A stretch of 64,000 bases of DNA from Isoetes taiwanensis (GCA_021234155.1 JAJEKV010000001.1:15556245-15620244); one strand, 5' to 3'. Positions 1 to 12,592 are shown, counted from the stretch's first letter. Notes: a model not told the origin generated them from the sequence alone. Made by a program: numbers and translations.

Positions 1-821
1 GTTGGATAGAAAAAAGGTACATCGCCATTGTACTATATGACAACAAATACTTCTATGGTTCGAAGGAGCAGTGACCATGGTTTTATGATTCTTTTCCGCT
101 TTATAGATTTCCATTAATGAATGTTCTGCTATTAGTTTGGTCAACCATCTATATTATTTATATTGTTGCATATATATAATATTGTTTTATCCGACGAAAT
201 AAGAGCCATATATTCTGACATATTTAAAGCTTGCAGAAGCTAGGATCATCCAATAATATCTACATTTGATAATGCAAGTTATATATCAAATCTTCTAGAT
301 GATAATATACTGCACTATTTTCTACCTTAGATTAATAGAATCCATTTATTGGACATATATTATTCTATAATCTGCCATTGAATATCAACATGATATTAAC
401 TATTATGCTAATGCGCATGCGGAGCCCCAGAGTTTTTTGGGGCCCTTCTCATGCTCAGAATCAGCCAAGCCCATTACACATGGCTCTTCTTTAATTAAAG
501 ATGGCAGTAGTCTAAAATTTGCAAGCGAAAAGCAACTCAAGATTGCTCATATCAGAGAAGAAAAGCAACTGTTATGCCTTTGGAATAGTTTACGCATAAT
601 CTTAGACCTTTGATTCTTGGTGCGGATGCTTCACATCTAAGCCTTCGTTTTTATTAAATTTTCATTTTAATCCTTTTCATGTTACACCAATGGCATTGTT
701 ATACATCTTTGTGAACTTCTTTTGTTGAATTTAATTTTTGATTCATGCAAATTGTTTTAGAAATAATTTATCGTTATTGAAAATTGATAATGATAGTTCT
801 TGCAGCAAATAAATATGATAT

Positions 822-872
822 GAAGCCATCAACCATAGGAAACCATCAACCATAAGAAGCCATCAACCATAT
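822..872. repeat. 17-bp tandem repeat, three copies
   Basis: Three adjacent copies of a 17-bp unit related to GAAGCCATCAACCATAG lie at 822-838, 839-855 and 856-872, with one or two substitutions each. There is no sign of coding function. Confidence 0.85.
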
Positions 873-1548
873 GCAATAAGCAATACTATTTCTTTAGTTC
901 AATGTCCACAAGCAACTCCAAATTTTGTGATTTATACAATGCCCAATCTATAAGCAGGGCATAGCAACATGGTCAAAGCTTTGAGTCACTTATTTTATTG
1001 TAAATTGCAAGGTGCATTATGCCCTCATGCCCCTATCTTACCATCAAATGTTGTTGCCATATTACAAGAATTATATTGGTATTTGGGCAACGAACTTTTG
1101 TCTTTCTTTCTACCAGGTGTGTGCAACAACTTCCTAAAGAAATATTGTGTAACCTAGAATTTTGTTCAGTAAATTAGTTTCTTTTGCAATATATCTTAAT
1201 ACCCATTTGCACGATGAATGCAACTATAGTTTATTTTCGTGCTTGGGAAACCTCATGTTGGTGTCTTCTAATCTTTCGTTAAAGGAAACTGTGTTTTTCT
1301 ACTATGTCGAACATTCTTAACTAAGGTCTCTTGCCCTATCGGTCCCTCATTCCTCCTTATAAATTAAAACTACACAAGCACGCCCCATGCCAGCAAGATG
1401 TGGTGCCAAATGAATGCATCTTTCATCCAAATTGCTACGTTGCATTCAATAAACCTAATGACATATTCTATATAGGATTAACGAACAAATTAGACAAATA
1501 CTTCATGCGATATTTAACATTGTTCCTTGAATAACACGTTTTGGCTAA

Positions 1549-1577
1549 GCCCGGCAACGCCGGGCACCATTACTAGT
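1549..1577 (+). mobile_element. Helitron-type 3' terminus, copy A
   Basis: A perfect 7-bp stem (GCCCGGC, loop AAC, GCCGGGC, 1,549-1,565) is followed after seven bases by CTAGT (1,573-1,577). A GC hairpin just upstream of CTRRT is the known 3' end of Helitrons, and the next host base is T, as expected. The same terminus occurs on the other strand at 27,497 and 59,755, so it is a family. The 5' end of this copy (an element beginning with TC) was not located. Confidence 0.6.
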
Positions 1578-3394
1578 TATCAATAAAAACCAAAAGAAAT
1601 ATGCTATATGGACATTTTAGGCACCCACCCTATCACACCTAGAGTGCCCAAAGTCCAGTCAGCATTTTGGCACCATGGCGATATTGGCTGTCTAAACTTT
1701 GGCAGGCGACCACATCGGCTCAATTTCCAAGTGGATCTCTTGTCGACTAGTTCTTTAAACTTCAATCATAGATTCCGCTTTGTTGGAGACCGAATTTCAT
1801 TGATTTGCCAAGGATTTCATGTTGAAGTTGAATATTGGTATTTCTGTCTCTAAATCGGATTAGGAATTACAGTGACATCTCTTACCTCTTCACGATATTT
1901 GTTATCTCTTACAATCTTTGAGCCTTTAATGATTTTTGGCCGCAGACAAAAACCGTTCTTATGCCAAAATAGCTAATCTGCTGCCCCATAAGAGATATAT
2001 AGGCAATTTTTATCTGTTCTAGCAAAGAGGATCCTGTGTTTTGCTTCAATTTTTTAAGCATATTGGTCTTTAGTAAGCAGCCTTAGGAGAAAAGGCACGA
2101 CACAAAATCTAGATTGAGCAAGCTCCTAGCTTGTGTAACAGGTTCACACCGTAATCTATCTGGCAATCATCTATGTTGCATCGGTCATTAAAAGTAATTG
2201 TGATATCACTTGAAGGGAAGAACCGTTTGAGTGTCGAATTCGTGTCCAACTCTACAATATAATTTAATTTGGATGCCTGTAGTGTGATTTCAGCCTAAAT
2301 TTTACTAAATTTCTTGGAAAAAGCCCGTAAGACCGCAAATGGATATGATTGGGCAGTTTATGGATCCAAACCTAAGGATTGAGAGCCATGATGCGAGTAA
2401 GTCTGATAGATTGCTAAGTTACTTGATACCACAGACACTTTGAGGCCTCTAAAAACCCTGGTGATTGAGAGATTTGTTGGATTATGCAAAACAAAGGGGA
2501 AAAGAACAAGAAAAGGTAGAAAGCAGATCCTTTTCTCCATCAAAGCTATTGTATGTGAATTTGGTTGCATGTCCCTCAAAATGCATAAGCTGGATTGCCA
2601 CAATACTTTCTGGTAGCCAATAAATCTACCTTCAAGCCAAAGATGGGGATCTAAAACATACTCTGTTTTTGTTTCTTTTGTAGAATAGAATGGTAAACTA
2701 CCATGAAGGGTAGTGTTGGGAGGCGCATTCAACTAACTTTGTTTTTCAAAATGAAAGAAGCACCTCCAAAACAGTTTGCAACTCGGCCCACAATTGCCCC
2801 ACTCTGCATTCATTCTGCATTTCATTCTGTATATAAAGCATCCGATCCAACATGCAACAAAAAAAAAAGACAGATACATAATAGAAGACCACAGAATTGT
2901 GGCCTATTTCAATCGGATCAGACTACAGACATCACTATCCTCAAGAAGGCAGGCAGGGGAGGAATGGAAAATGGAAGGGCGAAGAGAAGTGATAAGGCCG
3001 AGCAATGTGGCAAGAGGAAAGAAGCAAATTTTGTTGGCACAAATGAACAATTTTGGCATCACAATCACTTATATTAATATAAGCAATTAGCAATGTGTTC
3101 AATGCAAAAGTGCAAGGCTTGAGGTTCAAAGAGGCCTGCTATGGCAACAACTCATGGTTGGCCTTGGGTTTCTTGTGAGGCTCTTGCGAATCGTAGTGAT
3201 TCATAATCCCCTAGTATAAGAATTAGGGGCATTTCAACAAATACAAAAATTACAAGGCCATTTTCACAATTATAAAAAAATATAGGGGCATTTTAAAAAT
3301 TTTATCTTCATATTATCGATATTAACACTCATAATATCACTATATGAACTAGCATAATGTTTGACACGGCTATTGGGATAATATTTGACAGTAT

Positions 3395-3950
3395 TTGATG
3401 ATACTAATAATAACATCTATTATGGCATATACTATGGCCACACAAACATTGACAAAATTCGTGACACTAAAGGCGCTATTCTATTTGACGTTAATACCAC
3501 CACCTATAATGTCACTAGTGGGCACTGATAGTAGTACTGATGGTATATGTGAAACAACTACTAACACTATATTTGATGCTAATAACAACACATATAACGT
3601 CACTAGTGGACACTGACACTAATACTGATGTTATATGTGTAACAACTACTGACACTATATCTGATGCTAATAGAATAGAATAGTTGTTTTAACGTCCACG
3701 GAGACCAATAGGTCATTACTACTAGGATTAAAAAACCCCTGCCTCGAAAGGTTTTCAAGGGAAAAACCTTTGCAGTAATGATGATACTAGACAAGCAGAC
3801 ATAATGACTACTGAGGGCACTGACATTGATATTGATGCTATATATGTAACAATTGGCGACAGTATAATTGGTGCTAATAGCAACATCTATAGTGTCATAG
3901 CAAACTTAGTGACACTATTGGTGACACAAAAAGTGAAGCTATAGATAACA
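3395..3950. repeat. Degenerate ~88-bp tandem repeats
   Basis: Several diverged units share the order 'gatgctaataacaacacata', 'gtcactagtgg(g/a)cactga', 'tgttatatgtgtaacaact' and 'actgacactatat'. Clear units start near 3,490, 3,578 and 3,662, with a further partial unit near 3,800-3,890. One unit is interrupted at about 3,678-3,800 by the structured hairpin described below. No reading frame is preserved. Confidence 0.6.
3713..3783 (-). repeat. T-run hairpin element, copy 3
   Basis: Read on the minus strand, this has a core with AAAGGTTTT paired to AAAACCTTT, then GGGGTTTTTTAATCC. It is flanked by arms that pair with each other (TCATTACT at 3,713-3,720 with AGTAATGA at 3,775-3,782). The core is shared with 13,418-13,500 and 52,757-52,836, while the outer arms are not. 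The function is unknown; it may be the end structure of a mobile element transcript. Confidence 0.5.
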
Positions 3951-4077
3951 CAAAATGTAGCATCTGTAGCAGCATCTCTATAAAAAATGTCACCAATAAG
4001 GACATAAATACACTTTCTAATGTTTTGGTGACATTTTGATAACACTAATTGACCCCTTCTCTTGTAGTGACATACTA

Positions 4078-4740
4078 TCTTGGAATGTGAGGGGTGTAGC
4101 TTCTTCCCCATGTAAAAGGAGTAGGCTATCTAATTATTTGTCTAAGTTTCCGATGGATTTTTGCAACTTGAAAACCTTCCTTTAATGTTACTTTTACTCA
4201 AGTAGACAGATTTGGACGGTGGATAATAGTCAAATGGATGGATAAGGGGCAAGAGTGGGGAATCGTGAATGTGTATGCACCTAATCAGCCACGTCAGCGA
4301 GGCTCTCTATGGGCCACCTTACAGACTAAGATTATGCGGCTCGGTCATAATGTAGCATGGCTACTAGTTGGTGATTTTAATATGGTTGAGTTTGAAGCAG
4401 ATAGGTGTGATAGGGGTACACAGGTTGCTCAGGGGTTTGAATGTGAGCAGTGGAGGCAGCTTGTGCTGGACTGCAGATGGTAGAGGTTGACAGAGACCAG
4501 TCTTTTACGTGGTGTAGTGGCTGGACTGGACCAAGTAGAGCTTACGTTTAGCATGATCGTGGGTATTATCATGTAATAGCTACTGGCTTACTGGGTAACT
4601 TGCAAAGGACAAATATGTTGGATAGTTCCATATCTGGTCACAATCCACGATGGCTTTCGGTGCCTGTGCATAGACAAGCTACAAGAACCTATTTCAAGCT
4701 TAACACTCGATATTTGTCAGACCCAGAGTTTACTGATGGC
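4078..4740 (+). pseudogene. LINE endonuclease domain remnant
   Basis: The remnant begins with SWNVRGVASSP, the usual first strand of the endonuclease/exonuclease/phosphatase fold. It continues after frame breaks with GIVNVYAPNQPRQRGSLW and LLVGDFNMVE (4,358 onward), where the D and N of GDFN are catalytic-site residues of the family. An in-frame stop follows at about 4,481, and the SGHNPRWLS end motif (SDHxP-like in active copies) lies near 4,633. In an active LINE this domain nicks target DNA to prime reverse transcription. This copy cannot be translated whole. Confidence 0.8.
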
Positions 4741-4782
4741 TACAGGCATGCCTAGTCCTCTACATTTTTTCGTCTTCGAGGT

Positions 4783-6694
4783 ATGTCTGGGGTTGTTGAC
4801 GCTTTGGCAGCAGTTAAATCCTTTGCTAAGCAGTGGGGACATAGGAAGGCGCAGGCAACTAGAGGCCGGTTACTAGCTTTGTATATGGAGCTTCAAATGT
4901 GTCGTTCACAAGCCCCTTCATCAGGTATTCAAGAAAAAGAGTTATTGGAAGAAATAAGAAACATTGAGTCTATACAGGCAACTCAAGCTCGCGTTAAGGA
5001 CGGTTTGGATTGGTTTAAATTGGGAGATAGGTGCTCTCACTTCTTCTTTAGGGTGGCAAGGAGAAGACGTGTGTCAAGCTCCATATCTTCGCTACTTCTA
5101 CCTGATGGCTCTGAAATTTTTGATGCTGCACAGTTAAAGCAGTTTCTTTTTTATCATTGTTCTGTTTTTTTTGCTGATCAGTCTCTGCCCTTCCAAGAGA
5201 ACATGCAGGAGGCAGTTTTATCTAAGATCCATCCTATTATTTCCCCACAGCAGCGTGTTCAATTGGAATCAACTATTACTGTCGATGATTTGCATTCTGC
5301 TGTAGACTCTTTAAAGAAGAATAAGTGCCCAGGCTTGGATGGTTTTCCTGCAAAGTTTTTTCAAGCTTATTGGAATTGGCTTGGTGATGACGTCTTCAAT
5401 GCTTTCTCTGAGTTTCGGCGGTTCAGGAGCTTGGATAAAATCATCAACACTGGTTGCATTTCCCTTATTCCTAAGTGCAAAGAGCCTAAAACTATCTCGG
5501 ATTGGCGCCCTATAACTTTATTATCTACGGTGTAGAAGATCTTTGCTAAGGCCTTGGCAGAGAAAGTGAGGGATATCTTGGCAGAGTCTATCTCCTTCAC
5601 GCAATCAGGATTTTTACCTAAGCGCTGTATTCTTGATAATGTGGCCGTTGCTTATGAGGGGATGTATGGGCGCGTCTTAAGGGTCAGCACATTGTATATC
5701 TCAAATTGGATTTTGCTAAAGCCTATGACAGTATAGATTGGAATTTCCTACAAAAATGCCTTCTGACATTGGGATTTGGAGAGTTGTTTTCTAGAGATGT
5801 TATGAAGCTCCATCTTTCTGCTCGGTCTACTGTGTTTTTTCAGGGAGAACCGTCGGCTGTGTTTCCTGTTGGTAAAGGAGTTCGACAAGGATGTCTCCTT
5901 GCCCCGTTATTGTTCACTATTGTGGCAGAGGTATTGTCCCAGCTATTCTCTTCGGCTACTCAAGGTGGTGTAATTCAGGGATTGACTATGGAGGATGGTT
6001 CTCAAGAAGTGTATAATCAGTATGCCGATCATACCTTTCTCTTTCTAGTGGCTGAGGATGATAATCTTCAGAATGCTAAGCTTTTGCTGGACTCTTTCTC
6101 CCTGGCATCAGGGGTTCTTGTTGGGTGGCTAAAGTGCTCTGCTTTATGGACTTTGGATGTGGATGTTCCTCCCTGTGTTTACGAGTATCCGTGGAAAGTG
6201 CTTCCTCAAGGGAAGGCCACTAAACTCTTGGGCATTCTTGTAGATATACATATCTCTACTTCAGATGCATGGATGTTATAGTGGAAGGTCTGCGTAAGCA
6301 TCTTTTTTGGTGGAATACAGCTAAGCTTTCTCTGGCAGGGCGGATAGTAGTTGCTAAGCAGGTTCTCAGCAACACTCATGTGTATATGGCATCTGCTGTG
6401 CTTGCCTCACAAACAAAGTTTCAAGAGGTTGTCGCAATTGTCTGTAACTTCATTTGGGCAGGTACTGAGACAGGTGTAGTTGTGAAGGCCGCTTGGTCCA
6501 CATGTATCAAACCAAAATTTGTTGGAGGTCTAGGTATGATTGACTTTCATTTACAGAGTAAAATTATGATATCTAAGTTCATTTGTCGCTACTTAGTGGG
6601 TATGGTACATTCGCCTCGAATGAGATTGGTTGTGCAAGCACTTGGACAGTGTATTCCTTTTGGGAAACCAGCACTTAGGGCAGTTCTTCCTTGA
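4783..6694 (+). pseudogene. LINE reverse transcriptase remnant
   Basis: Three overlapping frames together give the RT order seen in plant LINEs: LKKNKCPGLDGFPAKFF (5,311), ISDWRPITLLST (5,491), QSGFLPKRCILDN (5,604), DFAKAYDSIDW (5,709), GVRQGCLLAPLLF (5,879) and the catalytic box at about 6,019. The catalytic box reads YADH where active enzymes have YADD, so one metal-binding aspartate is lost. Stops occur at 5,533 (after LLSTV) and 6,279, and a frame shift lies near 5,700. The copy is dead. Confidence 0.85.
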
Positions 6695-6924
6695 TGTCTC
6701 TTTTATTAGCTTCGTCCATCTTGAAGGGACTGTTTGATACTTGGGAGACAATTCATGTGCTATTTAAGATTAATCCAGGTGTGTGTCCACAGGTAGGTTC
6801 TCTGTGCTGGTGGATTCCTCTGGATAATCACATGCCTCTGTATGCTACTGTACATCCATTAACTTAGCGGCGTTGGAGGCGTGTTGGTATTCTCACAGTT
6901 GGTGCTTGGTATGAGGCAAGACAC

Positions 6925-7380
6925 TTGTTGACTTGGGATGCTTTTCAGACTAAGTTTATGCTATCTCGATGGGACAGAGCTCTGTGGCAAAAGCTGGCTG
7001 ACATTCTGCCAGACGCTCCTTCACAATTAGTTGATGTGCCTATTTGGACTGGTCCCCAAATTGTTAATGCACAACGTCTTGTGCATTCGTTATATCAAAA
7101 GCTGGTTGATGTTGACATTGTTCCCCCTCGGGCTGGTTGGCAGCTCCGCATTCCCCCTCCTCAGTGGAAGCATATGTGGTCCTGGGTCTGGAATAAATTG
7201 CTGCATCCCAAAGTTTCTACCTTATGGTGGCAATTCCTTCATAGATGTCTGCGGGTTAATGTGCTGGTTCATGAGTTTTATCCCTGCATTTCAGAACTCT
7301 GCCCACTGTGTAAGCGGCAAGTTGAGAGTATCGAGCATTGCTTCTTTTTATGTGACCAAGTTCAGCCAGTTTGGTCATGA
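6925..7380 (+). pseudogene. LINE C-terminal zinc-binding (RVT-associated) domain
   Basis: This is the tail region of LINE ORF2. It has the conserved tryptophan-rich stretch WSWVWNKLLHPKVSTLWWQ followed by CPLCKRQVESIEHCFFLC (about 7,300-7,355), a C-x2-C...H-x4-C zinc-site pattern typical of the segment after plant LINE reverse transcriptases. The frame closes at 7,378-7,380. It is separated from the RT part by stops between 6,694 and 6,925. Confidence 0.8.
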
Positions 7381-7480
7381 TTACTATCTCTCTTCCATGT
7401 GGTCTTGACTAGCCAACAGGTGCTTCTCGCCATTTATCCTTCCACTTGGAACAGCTTGCAAGAAGTGGCTATAGGAGCAA

Positions 7481-8315
7481 GATAAAGAGAAAGAAAGTTA
7501 AATATATATAAGCCAAATTATTATCTAAGCCAAATAATTCATGGTTTGTACTATTAACTATAAGTCCATTAAACAAAGGTATGGCCTTTATTTTATTTTA
7601 AGATTACAAAAACTTTAAGAAAACGGAGCTATTGAAATACTTTTCTAAAAATGAGTAAGCCTTATCTTTTTGGTCGTTATCTCAATATAAGAGGGCAGCG
7701 GCTTCCTATTTAAAAATATCTGTGACAGAAGGGCAGATAGCGGACATCTCAAACCAACAATTTGGCTTCAATAGAATTCCTGCGATCTGCTATATTCCTT
7801 GGCAACCAGAAGCGATCAACAAAGGCGGCCCAACTATACCTTACACCCCCTGCATCAATGGCATAGTTCGGACCGGACATCACCAATTCGGTTATCTACA
7901 TTACCTATTTCCTATTCTACAAATCTTAAGCTATACTCCTTTGTATTGCACGTTATCCAAAGCCAATAGTTCTTATAATCCTTTCGGAGGTCTCTTGGTT
8001 ATTCATTGTGAGATCGTGGAATTCCCAACTCTAAAGCCTTTCCTGTATTTGCTAAAGGAGTCCCTCTGGTGCCAAATTGATTTATCTTATACCCTTATCC
8101 TTTCTTATTCTAAAACTGAGTCTTTCTAATAAGTTCTTTTGCTGCTCAGGATAGCCCAATTGGGTGATGAGCTTAGCCTTGGAGGCTGGAGTTTGTTGTT
8201 TAAATAGTCTTTCTTTTGCTTTGTCTTTAATTAGTGTTTATTACATTGCTTGAAAAACCCAGATTCATAAGCACCACCATATCAACGAGGGATTTTGTAA
8301 AAGGGCTAAGAATTA
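7481..8315. other. No recognisable gene
   Basis: There is a 135-codon open frame at 7,722-8,129, but its composition and residue order match no family I know, and it has no start context or splice signals that stand out. I treat it as chance until a database hit shows otherwise. Confidence 0.5.
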
Positions 8316-9475
8316 ATGAACAAAATGAACAACAAGGAAAACAGCATCACAAGCGCTGAAATACCAGGCCCAGAAAACCCCAACCTTCAAGAGATCGTCA
8401 TCAAGCATATTCGGGCCCTCAACCCAAACGCTCCTTGCATGCAAGCCAAGGAAGGCAGCCCAACGAAGGAATGCACAAAGGGATTTCCAGAACCATTTAA
8501 TGACAATACCAGAGTCAACGCAAATGGCTACCCAGAGTATAGAAGACGTGATACAGACAACTTCATGAGGGGCGAAATGCCTATTAACAATAGATGGATA
8601 GTTCCCCACAATCAGTGGCTGCTTGAAAAATACGAGGCACTTATCAATGTGGAGCAGCGTTTCAGTGTTGACAGCGTGAAGTATATCTACAAGTACATTC
8701 ATAAAGGGCATGATCGAGCATAGGAGAATCCACATCCACATTCAATTGGGACGAGGTGGAGCAGTACCTTGAGACAAGGTACATCTCTGCAGCTGAAGCC
8801 ATGTGGAGGTTATATGGGTTCAAGATGCATGGCAAGTCTCACACAGTACACAGGCTACCCGTTCACTTGCCAAACAACCAAGCTGTCTATTATCGGAAAG
8901 GCCACGAAAGACAAGCCATCGAGCAGCAAATGCAAAAGCGAACAATGCTGACCGCATGGTTTGAGCTCAACAAGGAAGACCCAGCCGCACGTGAATACAC
9001 TTATCCAGAAATACCCCAGTACTACACATTCACGCGCTAGACATCTTGGAAAAAGAGGGAAGGAAAGTTCAAGCTCATTACACGTATGTACAATGTTAGC
9101 CCTAAGGTATCAAGGGCGCAACCAGCTTCAAAGACCTGCGCACTGTCAATGGAAAACTATGTTCACCTTTCAAGAAAGCTTCTAAAGAGCTCGGCTTACT
9201 AGAAGACGATGCCGAGTGGGAGAAGACGCTCGAAGACGTGAGCATCTTCCAGATGCCAATGCAGTTATGTCAAACATTCGCATTCATTTGCCTATACAAT
9301 GACCCCCAATGCGGCTATGGGAGCTCTTCAAGGACAGCCTAACAAAAGATTACCAACGAAAGATGCCACCAGAGCAGGCTTGTAACCATGTACTAAAGGA
9401 CATCGATGACATCTTCCAGATGAGCGGCTGCACATGCCAGCAACTTGGACTGCCAGGTTATACAGACTAAATTAT
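8316..9475 (+). pseudogene. Helitron Rep/helicase protein fragment
   Basis: A broken internal piece of the large Helitron protein. The first frame (8,316-8,723) has the order YPEYRRRDTDNF, NNRWIVPHNQWLLEKY and VKYIYKYIHKGHDRA, which lies just after the rolling-circle replication initiator core. A frame shift leads to VEQYLETRYISAAEAMWRLY (8,756) and further to the linker toward the helicase. After a stop at 9,040 and another shift, TSFKDLRTVNG and ELGLLEDDAEWEK (about 9,120-9,230) continue the linker. No HUH active-site motif and no helicase Walker box remain. The copy is truncated at both ends and non-functional. Confidence 0.85.
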
Positions 9476-12400
9476 TGTATATTTCATTCTCAAAATATTA
9501 CACGTACCCCATTTTTTGGGTCCTGAAAAGTTATGGTATTTAGTCCAAAGCTATTTGGTAGAACAATACCTTATTTCATAAACCAGTCCATCATTTTTCC
9601 GTTGAAGCTATAATTCCTGTTGTAATACACCATAGCAAGTCAGTTATATCCAGATATGCTAACAATATGAATTATAACCCACCAAGAGGCATGTTATTTC
9701 AATAATAATTAAAAAAAAAAAAAAACCTTTTAAAATCTGTTTAAACAGACTTTTACCTTTCGTGGACTTTTGCAAAGACCACTTCAGGCCAATTTGCAGC
9801 CTTAAGCCAAAACAGGTGTAAATTTGACTTAAGCCCTAAGAATGGTTAACATTTATTAAATCACAAGAATTTACCAGAATCTATAGCCAATAACATTTTC
9901 GTCCAATAACAATTTCGTTTTGTCAATCATATTAAAACTTTGGTCCATACATCATGTTTACCTTCAGGAAAGTTCAGAATTGACTTTCGAACACCTTAAG
10001 ATTACATAAATTTTGGGATCAATCCCATAGAACTCTCAGCAGACTTGATATCTTCATATCTTCAATGCCGCAAATGTATCTTCAATGTCATCATGTCTTA
10101 TAGCTTTCCAACTTGAATAAATGGGAAAACAAACCAAGGAGCAAGAAACCCGGTTACCTGCAGTAGAACCAAAGGACAGTTAGCCTTAATCAGGGTAAGA
10201 GCCTAAGCTACTAGCAGGTAAGCTATAGGTTTCTTGAGCTTAACGCCCTTCACCTCATTTGCAATCCAAACCACAATAGAGCGAGCATACATGCAATTGA
10301 AATTATGCGCAAAAAATACCAAGGAGCTCCGCCCTAGTTAAATAACCAGCCAGCATCCTCTACTTTACACATGCATGCTAAACAAACCTCTAGCTATGCT
10401 AACTCTGCCAGAATAGTAACTTAAAGAGCATATTGTGCGAGTATCGCTATTGCAAAACCCTATGCAGTAGCAGCAGTATTATTTTCGAGAATTTATCCTT
10501 GTGACCACTCATAAACCAGCATAAGCAACGTTACTTTGGACCTCTGGAGTAAGCATAATTAGCAGATAGGCATGTTCCTCTGCTTAATCAACCACATAGT
10601 GCATCTAATCAAGGCAACATATATTACATTGCTATTACATAACCCTATATAGGTTAAAAATAATATTTCAGGGAATAATACGTCAGTTTAACTTGAAACA
10701 TCCTTGCACTTAGTCAGATTCTATTTAATGCTGTGATCAAATAGCATGCATGGCCCTGTTTCATGCCCACTTGTCATATGCCTTTATTCAAGTAACTGCC
10801 TGTGCAACTTAACTCATGCAGAAATTTAGTGCATTCTTAATCCGTGATCCAGCGTAAGACAAGCAAACATATAGCCTGTGAACAAAATTAAGATAACACA
10901 ATTCCCTGCAGCATGAAATACTAGACCTTAGATATTTTTAGAGCTTAGACTGAGCCTTTTAGTAGACAATATGAATCGATGCAATCATAGATTTGTGTCT
11001 CTGCTGTTCCAAATGCTGAAGCCATAGTGTTTAAACCCCTGGCTTAAGAAGCATTTAAAAGACATCTATATATTATCTAGCTTCACTATTAATTCAAGAG
11101 CAAGTACCTTACAAGAAAATAGCTTAGCTTAACAACCACATGCCAGCGACTGCAAAGACATGCACATTGATTGCCCAATTATTTATTGTTCTGAGCAGAT
11201 CTATACATTAAATAGAGTGGCAAACAAATATACCAACAATTACTATAAATGCTATTGCAGATAAGCAAAGCACACATCCAGTATAATAGCAAATGCATGC
11301 ACCCTTATTTATTGTGAAGAAAATAGCAAAAAATAACTTAAGCAGACCTGAGTGAAGTCCTTGTGTCTGCTTAGATGTCTTCATGTTCATTTGAGAGGGA
11401 GGCAATTGCCCATAGCTACATTTGTTCCTTGTAAATCCAATGTATTGCCAGCTGCATGCGCAAGACTGCTGCATCTTCCAATACCAGTGCACTCTTCAGC
11501 CGCTGGGTTATTAAAAACATGTAATATTGCATCATCACAGCTCTATCTTGCCAATTTTCTTGAGCTAAAACCTGTCAATGTTCATGTTCAAAAATTTCGC
11601 AGCATAAGAGGAAGCATAGCAAGTTCTTCCTGCAAATAGATAGGTTATCAAGCAAATGTGCCAGAATTATTATGTTAAGCCTATTGCAAATTTACACCCA
11701 TATTTATTGTGAACAGAAATATAACAATGAAAATAACTTAAGCAGACCTGCGATAAGCCTTTGTGTGCCTTTAATATCATCAAGATTGCACATTTGTTTG
11801 ATAGAAGGATCACCGCACATAGCTCCATCATTCTCTTTGTAGATCCACCGCAATACTAGTCAGTATGCTCAAGATCGCTACAATTCTCCTTATCGTTGTG
11901 CCCTTCAAACTTGGATTACTAGCAACATGCAATATAGTGATCTGTGCATAACTTTCTGGCTTTCTAAGCCAAGAGGCAAAACCGGAATACCCTAATTAGG
12001 GTTCAAGAAAGGGCTCAAGCAAAGCATCCGGGTCTGATCTTATCTTTTAATCTGCCGAAACCCTAAATCATGCCAAATCAATGCCAGTTGTATGGTGGCA
12101 ACAGAGCGTTCCAAGTCCGTGCAACAGCCAAGCTCATGGGAAAAATTAGGGCTACGGTTTTCATAGCCGGATGAATTTCGTTTTTGCTACTGCATTTTTT
12201 TCCAAAATGTATTTCGTTTTTGCAACCAGCCAAGTTAAAAATATCACCTTCTCATAAAAACATTAGAAAACCATATGACACTAGAACCTATACAGATACA
12301 TATATAATTTTGATCATAGATCACTTTATACATTAGGTAATGTATCATGCACATACATATCTTCCATACCGTAAAGCTCCAAATGCGGAGCATATCTGGC

Positions 12401-12590
12401 AAGAGCTCCAGTTTTTGAGCCTTATGACTACAATGCCTTTGCATCATTTGAGCCGTAGATATTAAGCCTTGCATATCATGACCACATATGCCTGTGCAAA
12501 TCATTTGAATAAAAAAAAAAAAAAAAAAAAAAAAAAACATGAGCTTTAAAAAAAATTTTACGGTAAAATTTGAGGCTGCCATTGCACTGT
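9476..12590. other. Gene-free stretch with one exon-like duplication
   Basis: Apart from the repeated block at 11,300-11,990 (listed separately) I see no gene. There are long homopolymer A runs at about 9,708-9,725 and 12,511-12,537. Reading frames are short and without family features. Confidence 0.5.
11300..11990 (-). repeat. Imperfect direct duplication with exon-like ends
   Basis: Two diverged blocks about 395 bp apart share the minus-strand layout 'ggcaatac...ttggatttac', 'aacaaatgt', 'cacaaggact' and then CAG|GTCTGCTTAAGTTATTTT, which looks like a splice donor. In the block at 11,745-11,930 a minus-strand frame reads NPSLKGTTIRRIVAILSIL and then, after a frame break at a TGA, DGAMCGDPSIKQMCNLDD. 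The other block aligns but has stops. This could be two decayed copies of one exon of an unrecognised gene. Coding status is uncertain. Confidence 0.4.
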
Positions 12591-12592
12591 AT

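Larger units (their letters stand above)
1..4070. other. Gene-free AT-rich stretch
   Basis: I see no supportable gene here. Short reading frames occur but none has family features. A 17-bp unit (GAAGCCATCAACCATAG) is repeated three times at 822-872. A GC-rich hairpin (GAGCCCC/GGGGCCC-like arms) lies at about 420-451. The specific structures at 1,549-1,577, 3,395-3,950 and 3,713-3,783 are listed separately. Confidence 0.6.
4078..7480 (+). mobile_element. Degraded LINE (plant L1-like), ORF2 remains
   Basis: A non-LTR retrotransposon remnant. In order it keeps an apurinic-endonuclease-type domain, a reverse transcriptase, and a C-terminal zinc-binding region of the kind that follows RT in plant LINEs. 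ORF1 is absent, so the copy is 5'-truncated to about the start of ORF2. Many stops and frame shifts break ORF2. The 3' end is not marked by a clear poly(A) tail or target duplication; similarity fades near 7,480. It is a different copy from, and on the opposite strand to, the LINE at 29,137-53,561. Confidence 0.85.

Noticed and set aside
7722-8129. 135-codon frame considered as organelle DNA transferred to the nucleus
   Set aside because: I could not match it to any plastid or mitochondrial gene order or protein, so no claim is made.
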